NCBI RefSeq assembly: GCF_900111005.1
Contig: NZ_FOFV01000006.1
Coordinates: forward strand, 62,001 to 126,000
Length of the DNA stretch: 64,000 nt
Direction of reading: 5' to 3'
From: Lentzea albida
GTDB taxonomy: Bacteria > Actinomycetota > Actinomycetes > Mycobacteriales > Pseudonocardiaceae
Of this stretch, positions 8,274 to 16,890 are shown piece after piece (within the stretch, counting starts at the first letter, position 1; each line of letters opens with the position of its first letter). Below the pieces are notes generated by a model. That model made no database searches. It saw only the letters and a list, made by a program, of their open reading frames with translations, and was not told the origin of the DNA. The position numbers and the translations under genes are program-made.

Positions 8274-10502
8274 GTGAGCCATCACCCCAGGTCCAACGCC
8301 GGCGAGCACACCCCGCACGGCCCTCCGCTGGTCCTGAAGCACGACCTGCCCGCGAGCTTCGTGCTGTTCCTCATCTCGATCCCGTTGTCGCTCGGCATCG
8401 CGCACGCCACGGGCGCGCCGCTGATGGCCGGGATCATCTCCGCGGTCATCGGCGGTGTGGTCGTCGGCGCGCTCAGCGGGGCGCCGTTGCAGATCAGCGG
8501 GCCCGGCACCGGTCTCGTGGTGATCGTGGCCGGGCTGGTCGCGCAGTTCGGGTGGGCGGCCACGGCAGCGATCACGCTGGCCGCGGGCGTGCTGCAGATC
8601 GCGTTGGGGCTCACCGGGATCAGCCGCCTGGTGATGTCGCTGTCCCCCGCGATCGTGCACGGCATGCTCGCGGGCATCGGCATCTCGATCGCCGTCGGTC
8701 AGCTCGTGGTGGTGCTGGGCGGCACGGCGGGATCGACCGTGCCCGCGAACCTCGCGCTGCTGCCCGGAGAACTGGCGAGGGGAGCCTGGGGCTCGGTGGC
8801 CGCCGGCGCGGCGGCGATCGCGGTCCTGCTGCTGTGGCCGCGGGTGCCGCGGCTCTCGGTGATCCCCGCGCCGCTGGTCGCCGTCGCCTTCGCGACCGCG
8901 CTGGCGTTCGCGCTGCGCCTCCCCGTCGCGAGGGTCGACCTGCCGGACAGCCACGCGCTGGTGCTCCCGCAGGTGCCGCAGGGCGGTGCCGGCACGATCA
9001 TCGCCGCGGTCGTCACGGTCGCGCTGGTGGCGAGCATGGAGTCGTTGCTGTCGGCCGTCGCCACGGACCGGCTGCACGACGGGCCGCGTGCCCGGCTCGA
9101 CAAGGAGCTCGTCGCCCAGGGCACCGGCAACGTGCTGGCGGGCGCGCTCGGCGGGTTCCCGATCAGCGGTGGCCTGGCGCGCAGCTCCGCGAACGTCGCG
9201 GCGGGCGCGAAGACCCGGTACGCGGCGATCCTGCAGGGCGTGTGGATCGCGGTGGCGGTGCTCGCGTTCTCGCCCGCCCTGGAGCTGATCCCGCTGGCCG
9301 CGCTGGCGGGGGTGCTGTTCGTCGTCGGGCTCAGGCTCGTCTCGGTCCAGCGCATGCGGACCCTGTGGCAGCACGGGGAGTTCGTGGTCTACGCGGCGAC
9401 CGCGCTCGGTGTCGTCCTCTTCGGACTGCTGGAGGGCGTGGTCGTCGGGCTCGCGATCGCGTTGCTGCGCGCGTTGTACCGGTTGACGCACTGCTCGGTG
9501 CGCGTCGAGGGCAACCGGGTGTGCGTGCGGGGATCACTGGTGTTCCTGGGGGTCGGACGGCTCGTGCGGGAGCTGCGCAGGCTGCCGCTCGGCCGGACCG
9601 TGGTGCTGGAGCTGCACGTCGACTACCTGGACCACGCGTCGTACGAGGCGATCAACGACTGGCGCGAGGGCTACGAACGGCTCGGCGGCCGGGTGCGGGT
9701 CGACGAGGTGCACGACACCTGGTACGACCGGGCGAACCAGGGCAAACCGGGGCGGCGCAAGACGTTGCCCGGCCCGCTGCCCCGCTGGTTCGCGCCGTGG
9801 TCGCACTGGCAGAGCACTCCCGGTGCGGTCACGCTGCCGGCCCAGCGGTCGTCCGCCGAACAGCTGCTCGCCGAGGGCGATCCGATGCTGCGCGGCATGC
9901 ACGAGTTCGAGCAGCGCTCCGCGCCGCTGGTGCGGCCGTTCCTGCACGAGCTCGCGCTGCGCGGGCAACGGCCGCAGCAGCTGTTCATCACGTGCGCGGA
10001 CTCCCGGGTGGTGCCGAACCTGATCACCACGTCCGGACCGGGTGACCTGTTCTGCGTGCGCAACATCGGCAACCTGGTGCCGACGCCGTCGGCGGAGGAC
10101 AGCTCGGTCGGCGCGGCCATCGAGTACGCGGTCGAGATCCTCAACGTCAACACGATCGTCGTGTGTGGACACTCCGACTGCGGCGCGATGAAGGCGCTGG
10201 TGAAGGGGTCCGCGGCGCGCGGCTCGCACCTGCACTCGTGGCTGCGCAACGCCGAGCCGTCGCTGATCCGGTTCCACGCGCCGACCGCGCCCGGCTGCGC
10301 GGACCTGCCGGTGGCCGACCGGCTCGCCGTCGCGAACGTCGCGCAGCAACTCGACAACCTGCTCGCGCACCCGAGTGTGCGGGAGGCGATCGCGGCGGGC
10401 ACGCTCACGTTGAAGGGCATGTACTTCGACATCTCGAACGCCCGCGTGTACCTGGTCGACCCGGACCGCAACGGGCTCGAGCCCGTGCCGTCACCGGCGT
10501 AG
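8274..10502 (+). CDS. SulP anion transporter fused to beta-class carbonic anhydrase
   Basis: 742 residues. The N-terminal 400 residues are a SulP membrane domain with about a dozen hydrophobic segments (SFVLFLISIPLSLGIAHATG start; SSANVAAGAKTRYAAILQG). A STAS-like cytosolic segment follows (about 405-480). The C-terminal domain, from about residue 540, is a complete beta-carbonic anhydrase: CADSR near 574 supplies Cys and Asp, and HSDCGA near 632 supplies His and Cys for zinc. Such fusions are known (mycobacterial Rv3273 type) and are thought to import bicarbonate or another anion while interconverting CO2 and bicarbonate. The GTG start is preceded by AAAGGA. A second, split system lies at 25515-27429. 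Confidence 0.93.
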   Translation: MSHHPRSNAGEHTPHGPPLVLKHDLPASFVLFLISIPLSLGIAHATGAPLMAGIISAVIGGVVVGALSGAPLQISGPGTGLVVIVAGLVAQFGWAATAAITLAAGVLQIALGLTGISRLVMSLSPAIVHGMLAGIGISIAVGQLVVVLGGTAGSTVPANLALLPGELARGAWGSVAAGAAAIAVLLLWPRVPRLSVIPAPLVAVAFATALAFALRLPVARVDLPDSHALVLPQVPQGGAGTIIAAVVTVALVASMESLLSAVATDRLHDGPRARLDKELVAQGTGNVLAGALGGFPISGGLARSSANVAAGAKTRYAAILQGVWIAVAVLAFSPALELIPLAALAGVLFVVGLRLVSVQRMRTLWQHGEFVVYAATALGVVLFGLLEGVVVGLAIALLRALYRLTHCSVRVEGNRVCVRGSLVFLGVGRLVRELRRLPLGRTVVLELHVDYLDHASYEAINDWREGYERLGGRVRVDEVHDTWYDRANQGKPGRRKTLPGPLPRWFAPWSHWQSTPGAVTLPAQRSSAEQLLAEGDPMLRGMHEFEQRSAPLVRPFLHELALRGQRPQQLFITCADSRVVPNLITTSGPGDLFCVRNIGNLVPTPSAEDSSVGAAIEYAVEILNVNTIVVCGHSDCGAMKALVKGSAARGSHLHSWLRNAEPSLIRFHAPTAPGCADLPVADRLAVANVAQQLDNLLAHPSVREAIAAGTLTLKGMYFDISNARVYLVDPDRNGLEPVPSPA

Positions 10503-10511
10503 GAAAGCGAG

Positions 10512-10543
10512 GAGCCGCCCCGAAAGCGCTCGGGGCGGCTCCA
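10512..10543. terminator. bidirectional hairpin terminator between convergent genes
   Basis: Perfect 13-bp arms GGAGCCGCCCCGA and complement with a 6-base loop, placed in the 54-bp gap between the convergent SulP-carbonic anhydrase and DD-peptidase genes. It can serve both strands. Confidence 0.85.
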
Positions 10544-10556
10544 CTTCGGACTTCTC

Positions 10557-12086
10557 CTAGCAGGTACCGATCCAGGAGCACTCCACGTCGACGCGCTCCT
10601 TCGCGGGAACCGGCGTGCGTTCCTGCGCCGGAGCCTTGCGCTGCTGCGGCACGGACTGCACCTGCGGCGCCACCGCCCCGCCCTCCGAGGCCAGGCGCAC
10701 GGCGATCCTGTCCTCGATGGCGCGCGGGCTGTTGAACAGCAGGACGTTGTTCTGCACCACCGAGAACACCAGCTCGCGGCCCGCCTGCGTGGTCACGTAG
10801 CCGGACAGGCCGGAGACGCCCGAGAGCGACCCCGTCTTGGCCTTCACGTTACCCGCCGCCGGGGTGTTCTTCATGCGGTTGACCAGGGTGCCGTCGACAC
10901 CGGCGACGGGCAGCGAGGCCTGCCACGCGGCGAACCACGGCTTGGTCTTCGCCTTGACCAGCACCGACGTGAGGTCGTCGGGCGAGAACTGGTCGAGCCG
11001 CGACATGCCGGAGCCGTCGAAGACCTCGACCGCGTTCGGGTCGACGCCGAGACCGGCCCACTTCGTGCTGAGCTGGTTGACGCCGTTGGTGAACGAGCCA
11101 CCCGCGGTCTTGACCAGCACCTCTGCCAGCATGTTGTTGCTGTCCTTGAGCAACGGCTTGACGAGCTCGCCGAGCGTCATCGACGTGTCGGTCGCGAGGA
11201 CCGCGGCACCCGCGGGCGCCTTCTGCCTCTTGACCCCGCCGGTGACGGTGATCCCGCTGGCCTGCAACGCCTTCTGGAACACCGACGTGACGAGTCCCGT
11301 CGGGTCCTTGACCGTCGACAGCGCCGTCGTCTCCACCGAGGTCGACCCGCTGACGAAGATCCGGTTCGTGCCGTGCTCGCGCTGCACGGAGATGCCGGCG
11401 TTGCCGGTCGTCGCCGTGGACACGACCTGCACGTGGTCGTTCGCCGGTTCGGTCGTCACGACGGCCGGTGCGCCCGCCGCGGCGCCCGGCTTGACGCGCA
11501 CGACGACCGTGCCCGCGCTGAACTTCGCGTCCGGCGAGAGGGTGAGGGCCGATGTCTCCGCGCTGTAGGAGTACGGCTCGTCGTCCCACGCCCAGCCGGT
11601 GCCGTACGGCGTCGCGTCGAACTTGGTGTCGTCGACGACCAACGCACCGTTCACGGTCGTGACACCGCTGGCCTTCAACGTGTCCGCGAGCTGCTGGTAG
11701 CGCAGCCGGGACATCGTCGGGTCGCCACCGCCGCGCAGCACCAGGTCGCCGTTGAGCGCCGCCCCGGACCTCGTGCCACTGGAGACCAGTTCGGTCTTCC
11801 AGCGGTGGTCGGGGCCCAGCAGGTCCAGCGCCGTCGTCGTGGTGAGCAGCTTCAGGTTCGACGCGACCTGCGACCGCCTGCCGCTCTGCCTGGTGTAGAT
11901 CACTTCTCCGGAGTTGGCGTCCCGCACGACCAGGCCGACGTCCGCGCCCTTGAGCGCGTTGTCGGCCAGGATCGCGTCGAGATCAGCCGTGAGGGCCTCG
12001 TTCCCGACCGCCACGGCGCCGCCGCTGGACGTCAGGGAGAACCCTGCCGCCACAGCGACGACCGCCCCCAGAACACGAAATTTCAC
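10557..12086 (-). CDS. dacB: D-alanyl-D-alanine carboxypeptidase/endopeptidase (PBP4, peptidase S13)
   Basis: 509-residue exported penicillin-binding protein acting on peptidoglycan peptides. An N-terminal signal peptide covers about residues 1-27. The three active-site motifs are present: S76-N-L-K79, S-N-N in KDSNNMLAEVL, and KTG in VKAKTGSLSGVSG. The SxxK motif is in an unusual ASNLKLL context where ASTTKLL-like sequences are common. The C-terminal 45 residues are Pro/Gln-rich and end in ECSWIGTC, an extension with two cysteines. The GTG start overlaps the gnd stop (GTGA) with AGGTGG just before it, so translation is coupled to gnd. Confidence 0.93.
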   Translation of the reverse strand: MKFRVLGAVVAVAAGFSLTSSGGAVAVGNEALTADLDAILADNALKGADVGLVVRDANSGEVIYTRQSGRRSQVASNLKLLTTTTALDLLGPDHRWKTELVSSGTRSGAALNGDLVLRGGGDPTMSRLRYQQLADTLKASGVTTVNGALVVDDTKFDATPYGTGWAWDDEPYSYSAETSALTLSPDAKFSAGTVVVRVKPGAAAGAPAVVTTEPANDHVQVVSTATTGNAGISVQREHGTNRIFVSGSTSVETTALSTVKDPTGLVTSVFQKALQASGITVTGGVKRQKAPAGAAVLATDTSMTLGELVKPLLKDSNNMLAEVLVKTAGGSFTNGVNQLSTKWAGLGVDPNAVEVFDGSGMSRLDQFSPDDLTSVLVKAKTKPWFAAWQASLPVAGVDGTLVNRMKNTPAAGNVKAKTGSLSGVSGLSGYVTTQAGRELVFSVVQNNVLLFNSPRAIEDRIAVRLASEGGAVAPQVQSVPQQRKAPAQERTPVPAKERVDVECSWIGTC

Positions 12087-13513
12087 GCTTCCACCTCTGA
12101 TCGATCACCCGACCACAACGTGTGGAAGCTACCGGGCTTGTCGATCCGCCTGTACGTGTGCGCACCGAAGAAGTCGCGCTGTCCCTGGACGAGCGCGGCG
12201 GGCAGGCGCTCGGAGCGAAGTCCGTCGTAGTAGGCCAAAGCGGACACGAAGCCAGGAGTCGGCACGCCGGCTTCCACCGCACGGACCACGACCCTGCGCC
12301 AAGCGGCCTCCGCGTTCTGCACCGCGTCGCGGAAGTAGTTGTCCACCAACAAGGACTCGATGTCCGCGTTGGCGTCGTAGGCCTCGCGGATGCGGTTGAG
12401 GAACTGCGCGCGGATGATGCAGCCGCCACGCCAGATCGTCGCCATCGCACCGAGGTCGATGTTCCAGTCGAAGTTCTTCGACGCCTCGCGGATCATGTCG
12501 AAGCCCTGCGCGTACGCGACGACCTTGGACGCGTAGAGCGCCTGGCGCACGTCGTCCACCAGGTCGGCGTCCGGCTTCGCGACGACCTCGCTGGCGCCGA
12601 ACGCCTCGCGCACGGCCTTGCGCTGGTCGGTGTGGCCGGACAGCGAGCGCGCGAACACGGCCTCGGCGATGCCGGTGACCGGCACGCCCAGCTCCAGCGC
12701 CTCCTGCACGGTCCAGCGGCCGGTGCCCTTCTGCTCCGCCGCGTCCTCGATGACCTGCACGAGCGGCGTGCCGTTCGCGTCGACGTGCTTGAGGACCTCG
12801 GCGGTGATCTCGACCAGGTACGACTCCAGGTCGCCCGAGTTCCACTGCGTGAAGACCTCGGAGATCTCCGCCGGCGTCTGCCCGCCGATGCGGGAGAGCA
12901 GGTCGTAGGCCTCGGCGATCAGCTGCATGTCGGCGTACTCGATGCCGTTGTGCACCATCTTCACGAAGTGCCCGGCGCCGTCCGGCCCGACGTGCACGCA
13001 GCACGGCTGACCGTCCACCTTGGCCGCGATCTCCTCGAAGACCGGCCCGACGTGCTTGTAGGACTCGGCCGGGCCGCCCGGCATGATGCTGGGGCCGTTG
13101 AGCGCGCCCTCCTCGCCACCGGAGATGCCGGCGCCGACGAACAGCAGCCCCTTCTCCTTCAGCGCGGCCTCACGGCGACGCGTGTCGGCGTAGTGGGCGT
13201 TGCCGCCGTCGATGACCATGTCACCGGGCTCGAGGATCTCACTCAGCTCGTCGATGACGGCGTCGGTGGGGCCACCGGCCTTGACCATGATGATGATCTG
13301 GCGCGGCGTCTGCAGGCTGTCGACCAGGTCCTGCAACGTCTCGGCGCCGACGAAGTCGCCCTCGTGGCCGTGCTCTTCCAGCAGGGCCTTCATCTTCGCG
13401 GGGGTCCGGTTGTGCACGGCGGTTTTGAAGCCGTGGCGCGCGAGGTTGCGCGCGAGGTTGCTGCCCATGGTGGCCAGACCGGTGACCGCGATACGTGCTT
13501 TGCCTTCCGTCAT
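12083..13513 (-). CDS. gnd: 6-phosphogluconate dehydrogenase, decarboxylating
   Basis: 476-residue enzyme of the oxidative pentose phosphate pathway, converting 6-phosphogluconate to ribulose 5-phosphate with NADPH formation in the long-chain family. It starts with a Rossmann motif (GLATMGSNLARNLARHGF), has HNRTP typical of NADP binding, the substrate loop VGAGISGGEEGA, and the catalytic Lys/Asn segment GHFVKMVHNGIEYADMQL. The C-terminus contains QRDFFGAHTYRR. The ATG at 13513 is preferred to an upstream TTG because GCAGG lies about 9 bases before it. It is transcribed toward and overlaps dacB. Confidence 0.96.
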   Translation of the reverse strand: MTEGKARIAVTGLATMGSNLARNLARHGFKTAVHNRTPAKMKALLEEHGHEGDFVGAETLQDLVDSLQTPRQIIIMVKAGGPTDAVIDELSEILEPGDMVIDGGNAHYADTRRREAALKEKGLLFVGAGISGGEEGALNGPSIMPGGPAESYKHVGPVFEEIAAKVDGQPCCVHVGPDGAGHFVKMVHNGIEYADMQLIAEAYDLLSRIGGQTPAEISEVFTQWNSGDLESYLVEITAEVLKHVDANGTPLVQVIEDAAEQKGTGRWTVQEALELGVPVTGIAEAVFARSLSGHTDQRKAVREAFGASEVVAKPDADLVDDVRQALYASKVVAYAQGFDMIREASKNFDWNIDLGAMATIWRGGCIIRAQFLNRIREAYDANADIESLLVDNYFRDAVQNAEAAWRRVVVRAVEAGVPTPGFVSALAYYDGLRSERLPAALVQGQRDFFGAHTYRRIDKPGSFHTLWSGDRSEVEA

Positions 13514-13618
13514 GCGCAACAGCCTGCCGTGTTCTTCAGGTTTACGCGAGATGTCACAGGGTGTTCTCAGACTCCGTTTTGGCAGGTGAACCGCGTCACG
13601 TGCCGGTACGTACCTCTA

Positions 13619-13777
13619 GTGGTGTGGCTCAGGACGTTGCCGGTGCATTCGTGTTCAGACGGGTGCGTCGTGGTGCCGCCCCCACGTCCTCGTACTGGTT
13701 GTACGGGGGCGTGGGGGCGGTGCCGCGACGGATCCTGCTGAGCGCGGATGCGCCGCCAACGTTCTGTGTCACGCCAC
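13619..13777. repeat. structured intergenic repeat element, copy B (159 bp)
   Basis: Shares the core and ends of copy A (7804-7927). Its left end GTGGTGTGGCTCAGGACGTT pairs imperfectly with the right end near 13754-13777. In the middle is an extra perfect 11-bp hairpin, CCGCCCCCACG and complement, with a further GTAC-centred stem inside. It sits between gnd (upstream, minus) and a DUF2218 gene beginning 18 bases after its right end, so it may fall in that gene's leader or promoter region. Confidence 0.7.
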
Positions 13778-13795
13778 GAGGCGTAAGTTGGCTTC

Positions 13796-14098
13796 ATGAC
13801 GGAATTCACGAGCGTGGGACGCTCGGCGACCGACCGCGCCTCGAGGTACGGCTCGCAGCTGGTGAAGCACTTCACGCACAAGGACCTCGAAGGGTCCTGG
13901 GAGGACAGCCGCGGCTTCGTGCGCTTCTCGGCGGGCCTGGCCGAGTTCGAGGCCCTCGAGGACGTTCTGGTGATGCGCGTGGTGGCGTCCTCCGAGGAGG
14001 ACACGGCCCGCCTGCGCGACGTCGTGGAGCGCCACCTCGTCCGCTTCGGCACCCGCGACGAGCTGACCGTCACGTGGGACTCAGGTAGCGAGAACTGA
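13796..14098 (+). CDS. DUF2218 domain protein
   Basis: 100-residue cytosolic protein of the DUF2218 family, recognisable from RASRYGSQLVKHFTHK, then FSAGLAEF and a final TVTWDS. The biochemical role is unknown; some relatives neighbour siderophore or iron genes, but nothing here points that way. The ATG is chosen because the frame has no better start. The last 18 bases overlap the 3' end of the convergent LysE gene. Repeat B lies immediately upstream. Confidence 0.88.
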   Translation: MTEFTSVGRSATDRASRYGSQLVKHFTHKDLEGSWEDSRGFVRFSAGLAEFEALEDVLVMRVVASSEEDTARLRDVVERHLVRFGTRDELTVTWDSGSEN

Positions 14099-14674
14099 CG
14101 CCGCCAGCCCGATGAGAGCGGTTCCACAGACCCGCTCGAAGTGCGCGCGGGTCCTCGGCCTGCTGAGCAGCCTGCCGAGCTGACGCGCGCTCGGCACCAC
14201 GATCACCCAGAACACCGCGAACACCCCGACCGTGACCGCGCTGAGCAGCGCCGCCTGCGGCAGCGGCGCGGCGTTCGGGTCCATCGCCTGCGGGATGAGG
14301 CTCAGGAACGTGAGCATCACCTTGGGGTTCAACAGGTCGCACAACATGCCACGCAGGAACACGTTCTTCTGCTGCGGCTGCTCGGCGAGGGGCTTGTTCG
14401 CCGTCCGGAGCGTCATGAACCCGATGTAGGCGAGGTAGGCGGCGCCGATCGCCTTGACCACGAACAACGCCGTGGGCGCCGCCGCCACGAGCGCGGACAA
14501 CCCGACCGTCGCGAGCGTCCCGTGGACCAGGAGCCCGGTCAGCACGCCGAGCGCCGCCTCGACGCCCTTGCGGAAGCTCCTGACCGCGTTCCCCATGACC
14601 AGTACGAAGTCGGGTCCGGGCACGACCGTGATGACCACGAGTGCCAGCAGGAACGACGTCCACGCGATGTGCAT
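14081..14674 (-). CDS. LysE/RhtB family amino acid exporter
   Basis: 197-residue inner-membrane exporter with about six hydrophobic helices. The family motif VVITVVPGPDFVLVMGNAVR lies near residues 13-32 and LLNPKVMLTFLSLIPQ near residue 112. It exports small neutral or basic amino acids or similar compounds; the substrate cannot be read from sequence. It is divergent from an Lrp/AsnC regulator 60 bases away, a classic regulator-exporter pairing. Confidence 0.93.
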   Translation of the reverse strand: MHIAWTSFLLALVVITVVPGPDFVLVMGNAVRSFRKGVEAALGVLTGLLVHGTLATVGLSALVAAAPTALFVVKAIGAAYLAYIGFMTLRTANKPLAEQPQQKNVFLRGMLCDLLNPKVMLTFLSLIPQAMDPNAAPLPQAALLSAVTVGVFAVFWVIVVPSARQLGRLLSRPRTRAHFERVCGTALIGLAASVLAT

Positions 14675-14676
14675 GA

Positions 14677-14746
14677 CGCAGATCGTCTGCGCTTTGTTCG
14701 TGTGCGTTCCAGCAGGTCAGTACGATGTTCGGTTATGCGCGAACAA
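14677..14746. promoter_or_regulatory. palindromic operator region between lysE-like and Lrp genes
   Basis: CGCAGA-TCG-TCTGCG (14677-14691) is a perfect palindrome ending three bases from the exporter start. TTGTTCG (14694-14700) and CGAACAA (14740-14746) form a wider inverted repeat across the divergent promoter. Lrp-family proteins bind such dispersed symmetric sites; assignment to the adjacent Lrp protein is inferred. Confidence 0.5.
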
Positions 14747-15244
14747 GCCGAACTGGATTCGGTCGACTGGCACATCCTGGAGGAGTTGCAGAACGACGCC
14801 ACCCTCCCGAACCGGACCCTGGCGGAGATCGTCGGGCTCGCGCCGTCGTCCTGCCTGCAGCGCGTGCGCCGGCTGCGCGACCTCGGGGTGATCACGGGGT
14901 CGCACGCCGTGGTGGACCCCGCGACCACCGGGCTGCCTCTGGAGGCCGTGATCTCGGTGAACGTGCGGCCGCACACCCGTGTGGTGGTGGCCGGGTTCCG
15001 GGCGTTCGTGATGGCGCAGCCGGAGACGCGGTCGATCTTCCACGTGTCCGGGCAGGCCGACTTCCTGATCCACATCGCCGTGGCCGGTTCCACGCACCTG
15101 CAGGCGTTCCTGATGGACAAGATCGCATCGCGGACGGAGGTGCGGAACCTGACGTCGTCGGTGGTGCTGGAGCGGGTGGAGACCCGCGCTTTGACGCCGC
15201 CCGCGAACCTGCGGCCGACCCATCGGCGGCGTCGCGTGGACTAA
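14735..15244 (+). CDS. Lrp/AsnC family transcriptional regulator
   Basis: 169 residues. An N-terminal HTH (LDSVDWHILEELQNDATLPN, then LAEIVGLAPSSCLQRVRRL) is followed by a RAM/ACT-like ligand domain (VISVNVRPHTR, FHVSGQADFLIHIAV). The ATG at 14735 begins right where the family normally starts. It probably senses an amino acid and controls the divergent exporter. The stop overlaps that of the convergent Uma2 gene by four bases. Confidence 0.93.
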   Translation: MREQAELDSVDWHILEELQNDATLPNRTLAEIVGLAPSSCLQRVRRLRDLGVITGSHAVVDPATTGLPLEAVISVNVRPHTRVVVAGFRAFVMAQPETRSIFHVSGQADFLIHIAVAGSTHLQAFLMDKIASRTEVRNLTSSVVLERVETRALTPPANLRPTHRRRRVD

Positions 15245-15804
15245 CGGCGGCGGGTCAGCGCGTCGAGGTCGAAGGACAGCGGAGCGGGCCGGGTCAGCTC
15301 CACCTCGCCCACACCGTCTTCCACGAGTTTGTAGATGCCGTCGACGAGTTCGAAGGCCGTCAGGCTGATCGGGTCGGCCAGTTCGACCAACCAGTAGTGC
15401 GCGATTCCGGCTTTGGCGTACTGCGTGGGCTTGGTGACGCGATCGACCCGCTCGGAGCCGGGTGACACGATCTCCACCGCGAGGACCACGTCCTTCGCGT
15501 CGAAGCGCTTGGGGTTGCGATCGGCCGCCTCCGCCGTCACCACGACGATGTCGGGCTTGCGCACGGTGGGCCGGTCCGAGTTGTCGATCACCACGTCGAC
15601 GTCCTGGTAGGAGACCAAGCTCTGTGGCAGTTGCTCGTCGAGCCAGTTGTCCAGCCTGCTCTGAGCCTTCTGATGTGCAGGTACGGCCGCGGCCACCACG
15701 TGCAGGACTCCATCCACGAGCTCGAGGTTCTTGTCCTCTGGCATCGCGTCCCACTCGTCCAAAGTCACCGTTGCCAGGTGATCCGGCCACGCTTCAGCGG
15801 TCAT
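15241..15804 (-). CDS. Uma2 family putative endonuclease (DUF820)
   Basis: 187-residue PD-(D/E)xK-fold protein. Seen are ELVDGVLHVV near residue 26, RKPDIVVV, VLAVEIVSPGSERVDR with the acidic catalytic Glu, and KPTQYAKAGIAHYWLVEL. The family is abundant in actinobacteria and cyanobacteria, and its physiological substrate is unsettled. The start at 15804 is preferred because AGAAGGG lies 8 bases upstream; an upstream in-frame start would add 14 residues without that signal. A second member lies at 41513-42073. Confidence 0.9.
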   Translation of the reverse strand: MTAEAWPDHLATVTLDEWDAMPEDKNLELVDGVLHVVAAAVPAHQKAQSRLDNWLDEQLPQSLVSYQDVDVVIDNSDRPTVRKPDIVVVTAEAADRNPKRFDAKDVVLAVEIVSPGSERVDRVTKPTQYAKAGIAHYWLVELADPISLTAFELVDGIYKLVEDGVGEVELTRPAPLSFDLDALTRRR

Positions 15805-15886
15805 GTGATCACCCTTCTCCGGCCTCGATGGAGTGCCTTCCGCCACCAGCTCTCACCAGCTTCCTGCTTGGAGATCCTCCATGCCA

Positions 15887-16789
15887 TCACTCGGACGGCT
15901 TGATCACCCGGATCAATCCCTCCTGCACGACGGTCGCCACCAACTGCCCGTCCTGCGTGAAGAACCGCCCGGTCGCCAGCCCCCGGTTCCCGGAGGCGGA
16001 AGGCGAAGAGGTGTCGTACAACAACCACTCGTCGGCCCGGAACGGACGGTGGAACCACATGGCGTGGTCCAGTGACGCCCCGAGGACCTTGTCCAGCCCC
16101 CAGTACACGCCGTGCCGCGCCAGAACCCCGTCCAGCAACGTCATGTCCGACGCGTACGTCATGACGCAGAGCTGCAACATGGGGTCGTCCGGCAGCTTGC
16201 CGTCCGCCTTCATCCACACCTGGGACGCGGCCGCGCCCGGACCGTCCTCACGCGACTCCCACGGCGGCTCCGTCACGTAGCGGACGTCGATGGGGCGCGG
16301 GAACTTCAGGTTCACCAGCGAGTAGCCGGCCACGGACTCGCTCCACGTCGGCAGCGACTCGGGGTCCGGCACGTCCGGCATCTCCGAGGTGTGCTCGACG
16401 CCCTGTTCCTCCACCTGGAACGACGCGGAGAGCGAGAAGATCGCCTTGCCGTGCTGCACGGCCACGACGCGGCGGGTGGTGAACGAGCGGCCGTCGCGGA
16501 TGCGGTCCACCTCGTACACGATCGGCACGCGCGGGTCGCCGGGGCGGATGAAGTACGAGTGCAGCGAGTGCACGCGGCGTTCGACCGGGACGGTGCGGCC
16601 GGCGGCCACCAGGGCCTGGCCCGCCACCTGGCCGCCGAAGACGCGCACCGGCGACTCCGCCGGGGACACACCGCGGTAAATGTTCTCCTCGATGCGTTCC
16701 AGGTCGAGCAACGCGACCAGGTCGTCCACTGCGGATTGTCCGCTCACCCCGGACGGGTGCGAAGCGGCGGCACGGGCGGCCTCAGTCAC
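15887..16789 (-). CDS. tesB: acyl-CoA thioesterase II
   Basis: 300-residue double-hotdog thioesterase hydrolysing acyl-CoA to free acid and CoA. Motifs include RVFGGQVAGQALVAAGRT, HSLHSYFIRPGD, and in the second half LDHAMWFHRPFRADEWLLYD and SGNRGLATG. The GTG at 16789 is favoured because GAGGGAGAG is well spaced from it; an upstream TTG is possible. Its position after pyk is the usual actinobacterial order (as in mycobacteria). Confidence 0.95.
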   Translation of the reverse strand: MTEAARAAASHPSGVSGQSAVDDLVALLDLERIEENIYRGVSPAESPVRVFGGQVAGQALVAAGRTVPVERRVHSLHSYFIRPGDPRVPIVYEVDRIRDGRSFTTRRVVAVQHGKAIFSLSASFQVEEQGVEHTSEMPDVPDPESLPTWSESVAGYSLVNLKFPRPIDVRYVTEPPWESREDGPGAAASQVWMKADGKLPDDPMLQLCVMTYASDMTLLDGVLARHGVYWGLDKVLGASLDHAMWFHRPFRADEWLLYDTSSPSASGNRGLATGRFFTQDGQLVATVVQEGLIRVIKPSE

Positions 16790-16822
16790 GGCAGAACTCT
16801 CCCTCAACCATCAGGCGCGAAA

Positions 16823-16865
16823 CGGCCCCGCACCCTCACACGACCAGTATGAGGGGGCGGGGCCG
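16823..16865 (-). terminator. hairpin terminator after pyk
   Basis: CGGCCCCGC-a-CCCTCA pairs with TGAGGG-g-GCGGGGCCG, 25 bases beyond the pyk stop and ahead of tesB, indicating that tesB is expressed at least partly on its own. Confidence 0.8.
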
Positions 16866-16890
16866 CCGTCGTGACTGAGAGGCCGACCAC

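Noticed and set aside
8199..9491. A 430-codon His/Arg/Asp-rich minus-strand frame inside the SulP region
   Set aside because: It is the antisense of the membrane domain; low-complexity composition and no start signal.
7804..13777. Insertion sequence bounded by repeats A and B
   Set aside because: The two copies are internally complete elements in the same orientation, with ordinary genes between and no transposase.
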